Part shown: piece after piece, positions 34,433 to 47,219 of the stretch | How positions within the stretch are numbered: the first letter of the stretch is position 1 | Layout: every line of letters begins with the position of its first letter | Assembly (NCBI RefSeq): GCF_965363235.1 | Contig: NC_134848.1 | Coordinates: 66,406,681-66,470,680 of the forward strand | DNA: 64,000 nucleotides | From: Mytilus galloprovincialis | Lineage: Eukaryota > Mollusca > Bivalvia > Mytilida > Mytilidae | Direction: 5' to 3' | Notes under the pieces: generated by a model | Seen by the model: only the letters and a program-made list of their open reading frames with translations | The model's database searches: none | Told to the model about the DNA's origin: nothing | Translations under genes and position numbers: made by a program

Positions 34433-37400
34433 GTATAAATCATAAATAGTTCTCTACTAAGAACAACGACAAATGTTTTCTGTTCTAAATAAAGAGTGTT
34501 TGGAATATTTGACCATAGCTATAATAAATGAACAAAGATTTCAGACTTTTGTTATCGAGATAGCAACCAAACCTACACCGAATAGATAATCATTTGGATT
34601 CTTATTTTTAAAACGGGAGGCTCCTGGAATTGTATGTTGTCTGTTATCTTGAATAGGAAAACAAGCCAAACATCAAAACAGCCATGGTCTGTATTTATAC
34701 AATACTGCTTTACAGCAGAAAATGCCTTATTTCAGGTAAAATTTTCTAAGTCATTTTTTTTTTAAAATTAAATATACAAATAACAGGTTCGGCAATTGGT
34801 GCAGTTCCTTCACCGGAATATGTGACTTACTTAAATAATTTCTGCTTTTCAACATAAAGAAAGACAAGGTATTCTATAATGGCAGATATAGGGACGAAGG
34901 ATTCATAATATAAGCTGGAACATCAGATTAAGTAATTGATTTTGTTCGTCTAGCAAATACTTATAACCCCTTATGAAAGTTAACCTATGATATATCAACC
35001 ATAAAATGTCTTTCGTATATGTTGATGTAATTAATGGTCATAGATTTACTACACATGGCATTCTTTACCCTGCAATACATTTAAAGATACCAATTCTTAT
35101 CTGTATTTGCACAGAAATAGCTGTCACTCACAGCATGTATTTAGAGGATTTATTAACGGTGAAGTCATACGGCAAATTAGAAACATTAACGACCGGGTTC
35201 ATGGTTCCTTTATCTGGAATCCACTAATATCGGTTGTATCTATATATTATTATGCATCATAGAATTACCATCCCAAGCTTTTTATTCACATTAGATACGC
35301 AAAATTTTTCAGACCAGGCGGTGTTATGCAACCCATTTCAGTTTAAAAGATTCAACTAATTTTGAGAGCTCTAAAAAGTTTTACTGAATGACAAACACAT
35401 TGTTTACTGATCACAATTGAAATACATACATCGGTACAGGCAATAACAGTTAGGAAGATAGCTTTTATATTTGAACATGCAAAATAAGGATTATGCTGTA
35501 TGCATTGCACACATTTTGACGAATCATAACTTCATTATATCGAACAGCAAACCAGGGGACTCAACTTTTTGTTACTTAATCTTCGTTAAATTCCGTACAA
35601 ACAGAGGAACATTGACGGATCATATGTTCTTACAATAAATTATCCACTAAATTGACAAAACAAATGGTTCGCAGTGAAAGAAAATCTTTAAAAATACGTA
35701 GAAACTGTTTATTCGCGTATTAACCATATGTGGATTCTGAAAAAAAAACACAAACTCTAAACCTTCTGGATCATTTGAAATCTCGATCTTTCTCTAAAAT
35801 TATTTATATCACAACATTAGTTATTCAACCCTGCATACCACTATTCCGATGTGAAATGGAAATGTTGTCTTAAGGAAATAATATACAAAGCTTTTACGCT
35901 TGGTAGCATAAAGAGTAAAATCACAAAAATGCTCAACTCCGAGGAAAATTTAAAACGGAGAGTCCTTAATCGACACGCTATATGTTGTCAATACAACGAC
36001 ATTTTATGCGACTTTCATAGTAGTGTGAGTTTTAGATAGCTGTAAAACCAGGTTTAAACCACCATGTCATGCGTCAGAAAATGCCTGAACCACGTCATGA
36101 ATATGTATTTAAGCTTTTGATTTTGCATTTGATTAGAGACTTTCGGTTTCGAATAATTCTCGGAGTTGAGTATGTTTGTGTTTTTTAATTTGTATTGCTT
36201 TGTGATAACATAGTGCATAGTTTGTTAATAGTAAAACATGACACACAGACGAACAAGTGATCAATATGTATGAGTTTTTTGTATATGATTTACAACATAT
36301 TTGCTAAATTTTTTCAACCATTTAAAGGCACAAACTTTTTCTTAATTTCATAGAGTCGGAGTTCCCTCAAACATTTATAAATAAATTATTTATCAACAGA
36401 GACCTTGTTAATACATATTCCGTATCAACTTCACAAGTGAAATATGATAGTTTTAAGAATATAAAGTCTATATATAAATTTGTTTATTCAGGTTACAACA
36501 CAATGTTGACTGCTGTATCCCAATTTTTGATATTTTCGCCATTGCTTACACATCAAAATAACGTAATTATATGCGACTCTAATACAATTAAGAGGTTTAG
36601 ATAGATATAAACCCAGGTTTAATTAATCTTTTTCGACATGAGGAAATACATGGGGAAATACCTGTTTAAGTCCTGAATTTGTCAGGTGTTTTCTATTCGT
36701 TTGATGTGCTTGAGCTTTTGTATTATGTGATGAAGAACTTTCGATTTTTTTCAACATTTTTACCATTTTTTTCAAAAAATGCCCTGTATCAAGTCAGGAA
36801 AATGGCCATTATACACTATATACTATACATTATAGTTCGTTTCTGTGTGTGTTATATTTCGGTGTTGTGTCTCTGTTGTGTCGTAGTTCTCTTATATTTG
36901 ATATGTTTCGCTCAGTTTTAGTTTGTAACCCGGTTTGTTTTTGTCTCTATCGATTTATTAATTTTGAACAGCGGTACACTACTGTTGCCTTTTTTTACGT
37001 GTTCCTAGTGATAAAATCATTTGGTCTGTTTTCAGTGGGATGTTGACTAACTTTAATTGAAAAACTACTTTTAATACGTATTCACACTTTCGACCTGTAT
37101 ACACATTGTATTTGATAATTTTAATAGAAATCATTTTTGTTCTTCAATGAAAGGTCATCCATTGTTGATAAAAGACATAAAGTAAAATCACAAAAATACT
37201 GAATTCCGAGAAAAGTTCAAAAAGGAAAGACCCTTATCAAATAGCACAATCAAAAGCTCAAACAGATAAAACGAATGAATTATAACTGTCATATTCCTGA
37301 CTTGCTGCAGGCAACACTCCATTGGAAGGAACAGAAAAACGTGATATATTTGCAAACTGTTAGTTTTTCATATTCCAAACGTCCTTCTGTCGGATTCAAT

Positions 37401-37522
37401 TATTTGCAGAGTATTTTTTTATCATTTTTATCATTTTTGCCATCTGTTTGTTTTTTGTTTATTTATGTACATCAATTCATTGAAACTCATGTTCTCTAAC
37501 GGTCGTTATTGTCTGTGTTTAG
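34433..37522. other. Intron with several repeat copies
   Basis: A long intron. CATATTCCTGACTTGG-family copies lie at about 35910-35975 (+), 36015-36185 (-), 36590-36690 (-) and 37180-37305 (+). A minus-strand GGCAACAGTAGTAT-family copy lies at about 36820-37005. T-rich frames in these copies are not genes. Nothing is recognised at 34440-35900. Confidence 0.5.
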
Positions 37523-37640
37523 AAAGAAATGGACTCAATGGATAACACAAAGAAACAATTACATGTTACTGATACCAAGAAAAGGAATGGTAGTAAACAG
37601 TCAAACTCTAATAACTCAGCACAGGCATGTGTCAGTAAAG
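37523..37640 (+). CDS. ROCO exon 13: charged linker
   Basis: 118 bases, starts in phase 0 and ends in phase 1. Encodes about 39 residues rich in K, N, S, Q and T (KEMDSMDNTKKQLHVTDTKK, then a KQSNSNNSAQ stretch), which looks disordered. Acceptor GTGTTTAG, donor GTAAGC. It links the ankyrin cap to the Roc-proximal exon and fits in phase on both sides. Confidence 0.65.
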
Positions 37641-38111
37641 GTAAGCGTTCGGTGTGTTGTCAGTTTCACATGAAAAGCTGACCGAATTGGCTCATGTGCT
37701 GAATACTCAGTAGTCAAACCAAAGATAACAGACATATCCGCCTTTCCGAATCAGTTATAGCTCTAAAAGGATGTGTTAGTTGTTTAAGTTCGTTTTGTAT
37801 GTTTTAGCATGCTTTCGTTGGTTTCGAATGGTTGCATACAGCACATTTTTCTATTTCAAAGAAACAAAAATACATCGTGCTATATTATCACTTTCAATGC
37901 AAAATATTTTGATTTGTACTATTATGAAGAATCTTGTAATTTTTGCTCGCAAATTTGTGAAATGTTATAACTAAAATGACACATGCATGTCAGCCAAAGT
38001 TCAAAACCAAAGCTCGCTTTTATTTCATAAAAACATGAGACAAATCAAAATAAGCATGATTTGTGACATAGGTGTCATATGTGTTGTTCTGTAGAACTGG
38101 TAATCGTTTAA

Positions 38112-38658
38112 GGTAGATACATGGTATACCGCCATCTTGGATTGTACAATCACAGTAAAAAATCGGTCTAGTTATTTGCCTAAAACTGCAGAGACAGATT
38201 TGCAATTTAAAGGTTATACTGTTTAATAATATAAAGAAAACTTGGTAATTTTTTGTACAATTCAAAATATTAAAACAAATATCATTTTTTTTTTTTAGAA
38301 TCATTTTTGGGCCATTTAAGGGAAGATAACTCTTTTAGTGAAAAAAATTTTACTTGTAGCAAGAAAACAATTTCGGTGACACAATTTTTTTTTTTATTTT
38401 CTTATAATATATTACAAAAACTATCTTTTCACAATTTATTTCAAAATTCTATTTCATAGATTTTTTTTATGCACACAAATGTGTTTTTCCATGAACAATC
38501 TAACCAAATTTAGGCAATTTTGAACGACATATAGCCTGAAAAATAGCACGGTGACCCATACTTTTTATTATATATTTTTGAAAAGAGCATAGTAAAATCT
38601 TCATTTTGGCTAAGTATTAGAAAATTCTGTCTCAAAAAATATTTACTTATGATCTACC
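38112..38658. mobile_element. TTAA-flanked MITE with GGTAGAT ends
   Basis: A perfect TTAA lies on both sides (38108-38111 and 38659-38662). The left end is GGTAGATACATGG; the complement of the right end is GGTAGATCATAAG. At 547 bp, without coding capacity, it fits a piggyBac-type MITE. It sits in the intron between exons 13 and 14. The 94-codon minus-strand frame overlapping its left part is not a gene. Confidence 0.7.
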
Positions 38659-39295
38659 TTAAATGATTAATTTAAAACATAAAACTATATGCATGACAAT
38701 ATCAATAGGATTGTGCCACTGATACAGTATGTAACACATTTTGGATGTTGTCAGAATATTACGCATGTTGACTGTATTTCTGTCACGTCGTGTGTTCACT
38801 TTAGCGACATATTCTGACATTGCAATATAAGCCGGAGGTTTTGTTAGCCATACCACCTAATTGAACCCACCAACAGATTCTTAAAATGTTCTGTACCTAG
38901 TTTTTTGATGCAGCTCAGTGTTTCTGATGTTCCCTTATTTTTCTCTTAAACTTAAAGTGGTTTATTTTACGACTTGGATATTTTCCCTTTCTATTGGTTT
39001 ATGACTTGTTGCATTAAGGTTAAAATGTACTATATTTTTTTTCAATTTGAGAAGTATTTACTTTAACATTTAAACGTGTTGATTATAAAAGAATGAAATA
39101 AGCTGTGGGGTATACATTATTGTAAAAATATATATTGTTTTCCAACCATTATCAAATATGCATCGAAAGTGTTGGAGAATTCTGAAAAATGCTAATCACA
39201 AGTGCTATAAATATGTATTGTAAGATTTTAACAATTATAAAAGGTATACCAAAGATGAACAATTCTGACATTATGAATATACTTTTGTTTTTTAG

Positions 39296-39394
39296 AAAAA
39301 GATTGTCAACTGCCGTGGTTGGTCGATGCTGACGACTTCCAACGTATGCTTTCACATGGAGAATATCGGTCTTACGAAAACCGTTTGAGTCTGG
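39296..39394 (+). CDS. ROCO exon 14: segment leading into the P-loop
   Basis: 99 bases, phase 1 at both ends. Reads EKDCQLPWLVDADDFQRMLS, then HGEYRSYENRLSLG. The acceptor is TGTTTTTTAG. The donor G|GTAGTA was chosen over the in-frame stop about 60 bases further on, because this joint gives a glycine and then GPCRAGKST, completing the P-loop. The acidic-aromatic helix followed by a short strand is what precedes the P-loop in Roc domains. Confidence 0.75.
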
Positions 39395-40566
39395 GTAGTA
39401 AATCTATAAACGACATGGAATATGGAAACAAAAAGATATATGTAGATATCAGTTTATAACAATTAAGGAGATGTGGTATGCGTGTCAATGAGGCAACTAT
39501 CCTAAAAAATTCAAGTGTAGTAAATGTTCGCAATTATAGGCAATCATACCACCTTTAAAAGTGAGAAATACCCTTGCATTATAGTCGGCTTTAAAAGGTC
39601 CCGACAGAACAGATATGAAACAATGTAATTACGAAAACTTATTAAAAAAAATACAAATAATGAAGTAATATTGGATATAATTTAATTCACAAATTTAAAA
39701 CCGTCAAATTCAGAAATAAAATATAGTATTTGTAGATCAAGATCAAGGCGAATTCTTAAAAATGCTATTAAACCAGCTTGATGACTTGTACGAGGAATAA
39801 CAACTTTACAAATTGATTTGTCTGCTCCAAAATATACATATACATATATTGCCAATGATGATCAGTTGTAATTGGCAATTGACGACACACAATATGACCT
39901 CAGGCGATTCTGCCATAGTTACTATTGATTTAGTTAAGATTATGTCACTGATTTTATTTTAAAGAATTCCCTTTGAATGTTTGATATAGGTCTGCACAAA
40001 CTATATTTTTTTTTCTAAACTTGACAGTTTAGATTTGTGTATTTAAGCTTATCAAATATTAATATATAATTTCAACTTTTTATATGATTTCAATTACAAG
40101 TTATACAATCTAAAACATGAATATATATCAAATAAATACACATTTGTTCGACTGCTGCGACATAGATTTACTAACAAAGGAAAATATATACCATGTTTTG
40201 CCGCTCTAATACTATCGCTTTTCACTGTTTAGCAAAGGAACGACAGGGTAAGGCATCATATTTACTAATGCCATATTTATCCACATGGCTATCATATTTT
40301 GATTATGCATATCAAATAAATATAACGTTTTGCCGCAATTCATATAGAATCAGATACTACGAACATGTATGTATTTTGCTATACATAACATTAATAGTAC
40401 CAATGGAGGTATACTAGAACACATTTCGACATTTAATGTTTCTTCCGCGTTGATCATGTCCAAAATATTTGAAATTATGAAACCTTATACAACATCGAAG
40501 AGCACTTAAAACCTGAATGCATATTTATTTTTTATAATCATTATTTATTATCCTGTTGATTGTTAG

Positions 40567-40719
40567 GTGGCCCATGTAGAGCAGGAAAGAGTACCTTAGC
40601 AAGTGTGCTTATTGGTGAAAAAATTCCGCAAAAGTGGATTTCAACAGATGGACTGGTAATATTTTTTGGAAGGAATGGTATTGATATTGAAAACGAGAAA
40701 ATGGTCCCCCTCAAAAAGG
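40567..40719 (+). CDS. ROCO exon 15: Roc domain, P-loop and switch I
   Basis: 153 bases, phase 1 at both ends. Encodes GPCRAGKSTLASVLIGEKIP, a Walker A/P-loop (G-x-x-x-x-G-K-S-T) that binds nucleotide phosphates, then WISTDGLVIFFGRNGIDIE. STDG is the usual position of switch I in Roc domains. The donor is G|GTACGT. All P-loop residues are intact, so GTP binding is likely. Confidence 0.9.
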
Positions 40720-42084
40720 GTACGTTTAAAATAGTGTAAAACGAATAAATTTGTCTCATTTTAATTCCAATTGATACACTAGTTTGCTATTGATATAATT
40801 AATGTAACATTATCCTTTTTGACTCAAATTTAATATGTGATTAATAACATACCCAGATGAATATGCAGATTGCAACACTCTAAAAAAACAATTTACAATG
40901 CATGGAGTGTCTTTGATATCATTTTGATTGTATGCTAGAGTAGAAGCCATCTACTTTACGATCAAGTTAACTTCCTAGAACGCTGATAGTGACAAGACTC
41001 GATACATGTATATACATAAACCTAAATAAAATGCACAGACAGACACGCAAATCGTATAGTGGTAATTTTTAGGTTAGTTACAATTCATATCATTGAAATA
41101 AAAACAAACGTGAATCATTGTTCACCTAAATAAGAATGATTTTGTGTGCGCAGAAGAAATACACGAAATGAATTATCCCCGTTGATCTGTAGTTTTTTCC
41201 CCGATATTGACATTCATATCTTTTTGTTAATAACTGAACATGATTTACACATGCGTATTCGAAGGTCGGATAAAATTGTGTTCAAATAAGTTATATTATT
41301 GGCTTGCAAATCAATAACAAATTATCGATGTTTTTAATTTATTTTATCGAAATTGAATTAAACAGACTTCTAATGGTTTACTTTTTTTTAAATTGTAATT
41401 TGGATGGAGAGTTGTCACATTGGCACTCACACCACATCTTCCTATATCTATTCTAAAAACGAAAAATTATTTCAAAATTCCGATGTTTTAAATTTGGAAA
41501 ACAACGGTCAAACTAGTACTTAATGCTTCGTGAAGAAATTTTAAAATAAGTTTGTTTTTTAACTTCATGAACTTATAAAATTAGAACATGAACTACGGAA
41601 TGAGACTTTTATATACTAGAATGAGGAAAATTATTTTGTAATAGAGGCAATAAAATTGAGAAAAAAGAGCAAAACATTTAAAAGAAGCAAATAGATATTC
41701 GTCCATTTCAGTGTTAATTTGACAATTTAAATTTCATGAAATTTCAGAGCAAGAAATGCACGTATTATGCTTGTAATAATGAACGTATTTTCTGGTAATA
41801 CAACTGTTCAACTATGTCGGTTTGTATATGTCCCTCACTTTCAATATGAGTATATTTGAGTTTCTGTTTACGGTAAATTCAAAAACGGGTTTGGGAGAAT
41901 GCTTATTTTACCTATTTTAAAGTGTCGTTTATACTTGTATTTATAAACTTCTTTTTACATGTTATAGGCTTGAAAATTGATGCATAATTACGCTGAATTT
42001 ACGTTTAACTTAATGTATCTGTTTAAGGTCAGCTGACGTTAGTGTTTATTAAAGTTCCACACAACTGTCTTTTTACTTATACAG

Positions 42085-42609
42085 GTGAACGTGGTCATGG
42101 AGTAATTGCAAAAATTCTTCGAGGTGCACCAGATGTTCGCAAAACATCTGGAATGGTAACACAAGGGCAAACATCCAGTTTAAGTAAGCAAATTCATGCC
42201 AGTTCAACAGATACAACAGACGGTGCTTCTCAAGCTAAAACTCTTCAGAGATGTAAGGACACTATCAACATTTCAAAACACGAGTTGGGGCATGATAAAT
42301 TGTTATCCGTAGCGAAACCTGACCAGAAAAATTTAAGTACTGACATTTTAAACGAACGCACATCCACGGCACCAACAGAAATCCAAACCTTAGAATTCCA
42401 GAAGCTGCAACTTCAAACAGATATTTTAGAGGAAGTGCGAAATCGGCAATATAAAATACAAATAGCACCTTCTGACCTGATTGACTTTGGTGGCCAGAAA
42501 TCATATGACATGACCCATCAACTCTTCATACAGCATACCGGGTCTTTTCTTCTGATGTTTGACGGAAGATATGGTTTACATGAGGAGATAGATGGAGTTA
42601 CCGCTAAAG
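42085..42609 (+). CDS. ROCO exon 16: Roc insertion and DFGGQ switch II
   Basis: 525 bases, phase 1 at both ends, about 175 residues. The first 100 or so are rich in S, T, Q and K (for example QGQTSSLSKQIHASSTDTTD) and look disordered. Then come a conserved strand YKIQIAPSDLIDFGGQ with the G3 motif D-x-G-G-Q, and HQLFIQHTGSFLLMFDGR, the next beta strand. Acceptor CTTATACAG, donor G|GTTAGT. The frame is open upstream of the acceptor by chance. Confidence 0.9.
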
Positions 42610-43822
42610 GTTAGTATCATGTTAACCTTAAATATCATTATGCATAATCACCAAAACGATGATTCATTTAGTCTTTTTATCACATATTTATTGTTTAAAA
42701 CTATATTTCCATTGCCTGATTAAATTTTAGATTGTGTGAAATAGTTCGACATCTCCAATGCACTCAAAAGGTCAACAAAAAGCGTGCGAAACAAGCATTG
42801 TCAAATACTTTTGGGGAAAGCTTGAACACAGGACACAGGCCCCTTTAAACATAAACAAACTAATAGTTGAGACATATCATTACGAAGATTGAAATAAAGC
42901 CTACCATTCTAATTGTTAATGATAAACGTATATGTATTTTGTGCCAACTGAAAGATATATTCAGTATTTTAAAGGCACCGTAATTAACAAATTTATTGAA
43001 AGATATGTAAGATAATTGATAAAATAAATAACACTAAACGAGCAATCTAACTGAATGCACAGAGAAACCAAGCAAATCGGATACTTTAGATAAAAATTGT
43101 TTAGAAGGTCAAATTTGCATTTATATTTTGAAACAAATACCGCATGTAGATCATATGAAAAAAAAAGATATTAAAAAATCCGGCAATCTTTCATGAACGA
43201 CAAGGCAACACTCAGGACTTTACTACAAGACTTGAAATTAATGTTGGTTACAACAGAAGGAATCATGTAGAGTTGACCGAATCACTTGTATTTGACCTTC
43301 AATGTTTATTTTAGTCAAACCGTACGAACGTCTTCGACCCACGGTAAAATTATGTTCAATATTTGAAATACAAGGTTATTTATAATGTGATTTTTTTTAC
43401 AAAGGCCGACGAGAATCGAACGAATATACAATTGAAATTTAAAGGCAGATGTACAATAGAAAATATCTACCAAATTAAGTTGGTAACTGCAAATGTTTTC
43501 CTTTAATATATTGTGTTTTACGTTTTAATTTTATTTGTTTTGATAATAAATCACGAAATAAATAATAGTTTAAGAAGTTTGCATCACTTCTGAAATTTAA
43601 TGATTACATATAATAACTGAATATACCAGACATTGTCTCATAAAATCATTGTAATATTTATTCAATATCCACCTCTTATCCAATTTACGTTTCAAAATTA
43701 TGTATTTACCATACATAATAATTAAGTAACGTTAAGTTACAATAAAATGTATGGAAACTTCTATAAATATATTGATTTGACAGTTATCGATAGTAGTAAT
43801 CAAAAATTTTGTTGTGCTTCAG
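42610..43822. other. Intron, nothing recognised
   Basis: AT-rich intron without a recognised repeat. The last 76 bases are open in the frame of the next exon (MYGNFYKYIDL and so on), but the phase match and the Roc reading favour the acceptor at 43821-43822. Confidence 0.5.
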
Positions 43823-43926
43823 ACGTACTTAAACACTGGGTTGATTCTGTTTTGGCATATATTGAAGATACAGCAGACATTATGCCAATGATTATGTTTG
43901 CTGCAACACACAGGGACCAGTGTGAG
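43823..43926 (+). CDS. ROCO exon 17: Roc domain, THRD motif
   Basis: 104 bases, starts in phase 1 and ends in phase 0. Reads DVLKHWVDSVLAYIEDTADI, then MPMIMFAATHRDQCE. HWVDSV is the helix after switch II, MPMIMFAATH is a buried strand, and THRD stands where the guanine-specificity NKxD motif lies in Roc domains. Acceptor GTGCTTCAG, donor GTAAAT. It joins exon 18 as DQCE-SNAAEL. Confidence 0.85.
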
Positions 43927-44154
43927 GTAAATAAACATCTTAGAGCAATTTCACAACCATATACATGTAGCTCAATCAATTACAAAATTATAATCGCGAA
44001 TATTATACATGTTCTATACCTATCTACAGTTTTAAGTAATTTTAGTGTAGAATTCTAACGTTATTTTCAGTCTGTCTTTGGATATTAAAATGTTTGCATT
44101 TCGTGTTTTGCTGAGTCTTTAATGATTTAACTTATCATAATACAAATAAGAAGC

Positions 44155-44535
44155 TGTGGTATGATTGGATATAAGAAAGTTCATACGAAGTAGATGTAAA
44201 AGGCAAAATCGCCAAAAAACAGATCTCCGAGGAAATTCAAAACTAAAAGTCCTTAATCCAATTACAAAAACCAAGAAATCGTCAACAAGAAATCATTGGC
44301 ACCTGTGATGCCTTCGACAATGAGAAATACATCCATATTGTCAGCTATAAAATGCCCAATCATAAAACATATGAAAATTCGATTTAGAAAAATAACAACC
44401 TAATTGATAAGTAAGAACTAATAAAAACAGCACCAGGTCATCCACGGGTTTTCAACACATTGCGAAAATCCTGTATTCGGAGGTATCGTTAACGAGTGTC
44501 GTATCACTACTCAGTTGAGAAGCAAAGAAGTAATT
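44155..44535. repeat. Degraded short-repeat fragments
   Basis: Includes traces of the GATGTGGTATGA family (AGAAGCTGTGGTATGATTGG; CAATGAGAAATACATCCA) and of the CATATTCCTGACTTGG family (AAAACAGATCTCCGAGGAAA). They precede a longer repeat copy. Confidence 0.4.
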
Positions 44536-45236
44536 ATAAATAAAGGCAACAGTAGTATACCGCTGTTCAAAACTCATAAATCCATGGACAAAAAACAAAA
44601 TCGGGATAACAAACTAAAACCGAGGGAAACGCATTAAATATAAGAGGAGAACAACGACATAACACTAAAATGTAACACATATAGACAAAATCCCACGAGA
44701 ATAACAAATATAACATATATATATAACATCAAAACCAAATACATGAATTTGGGATAGACAAGTACCGTGACACGTCTTATCGCAATGTGAATTTACACTC
44801 AAAAATAAGAGAAAACAAACGACACAACGTTATAATGTAATACACACAGAAACGAACTATAATATAACAATGACCATATTCCTGACTTGGTACAGGGCAT
44901 TTTTAAAGGAAAAAATGGTGGGTTGAACCTGGTTTTGTGGCATGCCAAACCTCGCACTTTTATGGCCATGTGAAATATAACATCAAAATGACAACACAGG
45001 ACTACAATATAAATAAATTGGAGAACACAATAGACAAAGAATCACACGAACAACAGCCAACAAAAGGCAACAAGTTCAAAATATTAATACGCCAGAAGTG
45101 TATTTTGTCCACACAAGACCTATGCGTGACGCACAGATACAAAAGTTTGAAAGCCGAAACGAGTACAAAGTTGAACAGCATCGAGGACCAAAAGATCAAA
45201 AAGGTTGTGCCAAAAACGGCAAGGGTTTTCCGTTAA
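44536..45236 (+). repeat. GGCAACAGTAGTAT-family repeat, second long copy
   Basis: Matches 10724-11385 from AAATAAAGGCAACAGTAGTA to about 45125. The 99-codon frame at 44937-45236 lies mostly inside it; it is not supported as a gene, because the corresponding part of the other copy is not open. Confidence 0.6.
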
Positions 45237-45454
45237 GTTACCAGAAAATCCCTATAATTTAGAGTAATTTATACTTTTGCAAACAGTAAATTTAATAAAA
45301 TGAATATTCAAAAGATGTACATGATAAAGCTGAAGTATTAACTAATTACAGGAAACAACTGAAATACATTAATATAACCAGACATTTGAAACACAAAAGT
45401 AGACACATCCGAATACGTTTAAACCTCTACGCCAAGTGACGTCCTATTTGAAAC

Positions 45455-45547
45455 TGAAAAATGACGAAAAAATGACGTCATTAGAATTAGTAAAACAGAG
45501 CATCAAAAAATGAAAAATGACGAAAAAATGACGTCATTAGAATTAGG
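45455..45547. promoter_or_regulatory. Two direct repeats each with a CRE-like TGACGTCA
   Basis: The phrase GAAAAATGACGAAAAAATG followed by ACGTCATTAGAATTAG occurs twice, about 56 bases apart. TGACGTCA is at 45473-45480 and 45529-45536, and a near match TGACGTCC lies at 45437. TGACGTCA is the CREB/ATF target. It lies in the intron just before the COR exon; enhancer function is conjecture. Confidence 0.35.
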
Positions 45548-45990
45548 ATTAATTTAAGATTATATATTTGAACTAAGTACTGATATTGCATTTAATAACA
45601 ACAATAAAAACGTTGCAATAAACATTAATGAATAATACAATACAAAACAGTGAATACTTTATAACTTTTTTCTTGCAACTCTCTCATCCAATACATTTTA
45701 TAACACATAGTATCATCGGTTTTCTTTCGATGTTGTTTGGTTATTGATATGTGTTTGGTGGTATTTGCATCAATGTCAAAATGTTTAACTGTTGAACACT
45801 GTCGTATAATGATGTGGTAGAAAACGACAACAAAATATAACATTGTGAATCTACCAATTGCAAAAGCTTTTCAGATATGATATTCACAAACATGTTTTAC
45901 ATAATCGTACATCATTAAGGAACTTTGGAAATTATCAGGAAGTCAATAAATATAACGATATTCATTATTTCTGCTATTTACTTCTTTTAG

Positions 45991-47219
45991 AGTAATGCCG
46001 CAGAATTGAAGAAACATTTCATCAAAGATATAAATGAAATTTTCTACAAGCACGAGAAGAAACATCACATTTATCTAGAAACAGTATATTTCATCAACGG
46101 ATTAGATAAAAATGACGCCGAAATTCGACGCTTGACAAATCAAGTGGTTCAGTTTGCAATGAAACAGTTATCCTGGGGTCAGCGGCGACCTATGCAATGG
46201 GTCCCATTAGAGCTTCAAATTGCCAACATGAGAATGAAGCATGTGCATATAATAACAAAGGAGGACCTTCATAGCGTTAACAAGTTAAATAATGACCTTG
46301 CCTTGAACGAAAGTCAGTTAAACGACTTTCTTTTAGTTCAACATTCTCTTGGTAAGCTGATGTATTACAATTTGTCAGGGTTAGACAAATTTATCGTCAT
46401 TCATCCTCCTACTATGGTTAATATATTGAGGTCATTTGTAACAGATGAAAAATTCTTTCCAGTAGATCATAGACTTAAATCAAAAAAATGAAGGAATCTG
46501 GACAAATCTGCAAAACAAACCTTTTAAAGCTTTGGCAACAATCCCATGTGCATACATACATGCCCGATGATGTCACCAAAGAATTTGTAACAAAGCTTCT
46601 AATACATTTAGACATTCTCATAATACCAAAGGCTTTCACACATACTAATGATGTATACCTGGTACCATGCATGATCAAGGCTATACGACCATCGGATTTC
46701 AATTCGATCGACAGACAAGGAGAACAAACGATATATCTAAGGTATTCATTAGCCCGTCATTCTATTCCTACTGCACTGGCTTACAAAATAATTGGAGCAT
46801 CACTCAACCTGTGGCCTCTGAAAAATGACAGCAAACCATGTCTGTATCAGAAGGCTGCAATTTTTACCGTTAGTGAAGATAATGAACTCAGAATATGGTT
46901 AGAGGATAATCGAGTTATGGTTTGTATGACACACAAAAAATCGTTACATTTATCACCGGATGTTGCAGCCAGTGTTCAAGAATGCCTCACTAAAAATCTG
47001 GAGTCCTGTCTATTATTTCATTATAACAGCTTCGGTAAAAGAACGAAATCAATATTTCTGTCAGAATTATACACTTTAGAAGTAGGCATTCAATGCGGCA
47101 ATAACATTTGCTATATATCGTCACCAAAAGTAATGAAAAAGGACAGTTTTCAATGTAACCATGGTAACAGGGGAACGAAGCATGATACACGATACTTAAA
47201 GTACTGGTTTTTCGACAGG
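45991..47219 (+). CDS. ROCO exon 18: COR domain with apparent frameshift
   Basis: A 1,229-base exon, far longer than the rest, with acceptor CTTCTTTTAG and donor G|GTAAGA. The first part (to 46491) ends the Roc domain and begins COR: WVPLELQIANMRMKHVHI, FLLVQHSLGKLMYYN, FIVIHPPTMVNILRSFVTD. The second part lies in the next frame from about 46483: LLKLWQQSHVHTYMPDD, LLIHLDILIIPKAF, VYLVPCMIKA, then FQCNHGNRGTKHDTRYLKYW at the end. Both parts read as one COR domain, but they meet at a run of seven A (46482-46488); eight would keep one frame. Exon length is one short of a multiple of three, which fits a single lost base. It could be an assembly error, an allele or real decay. Confidence 0.85.

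Noticed and set aside
43747-43822. Upstream extension of exon 17
   Set aside because: Open by chance. The acceptor at 43821-43822 has the right phase, and the residues upstream do not fit the Roc domain.
44937-45236. 99-codon frame as a gene
   Set aside because: Lies mostly within a dispersed repeat that also occurs at 10.7-11.4 kb, where the frame is not kept.
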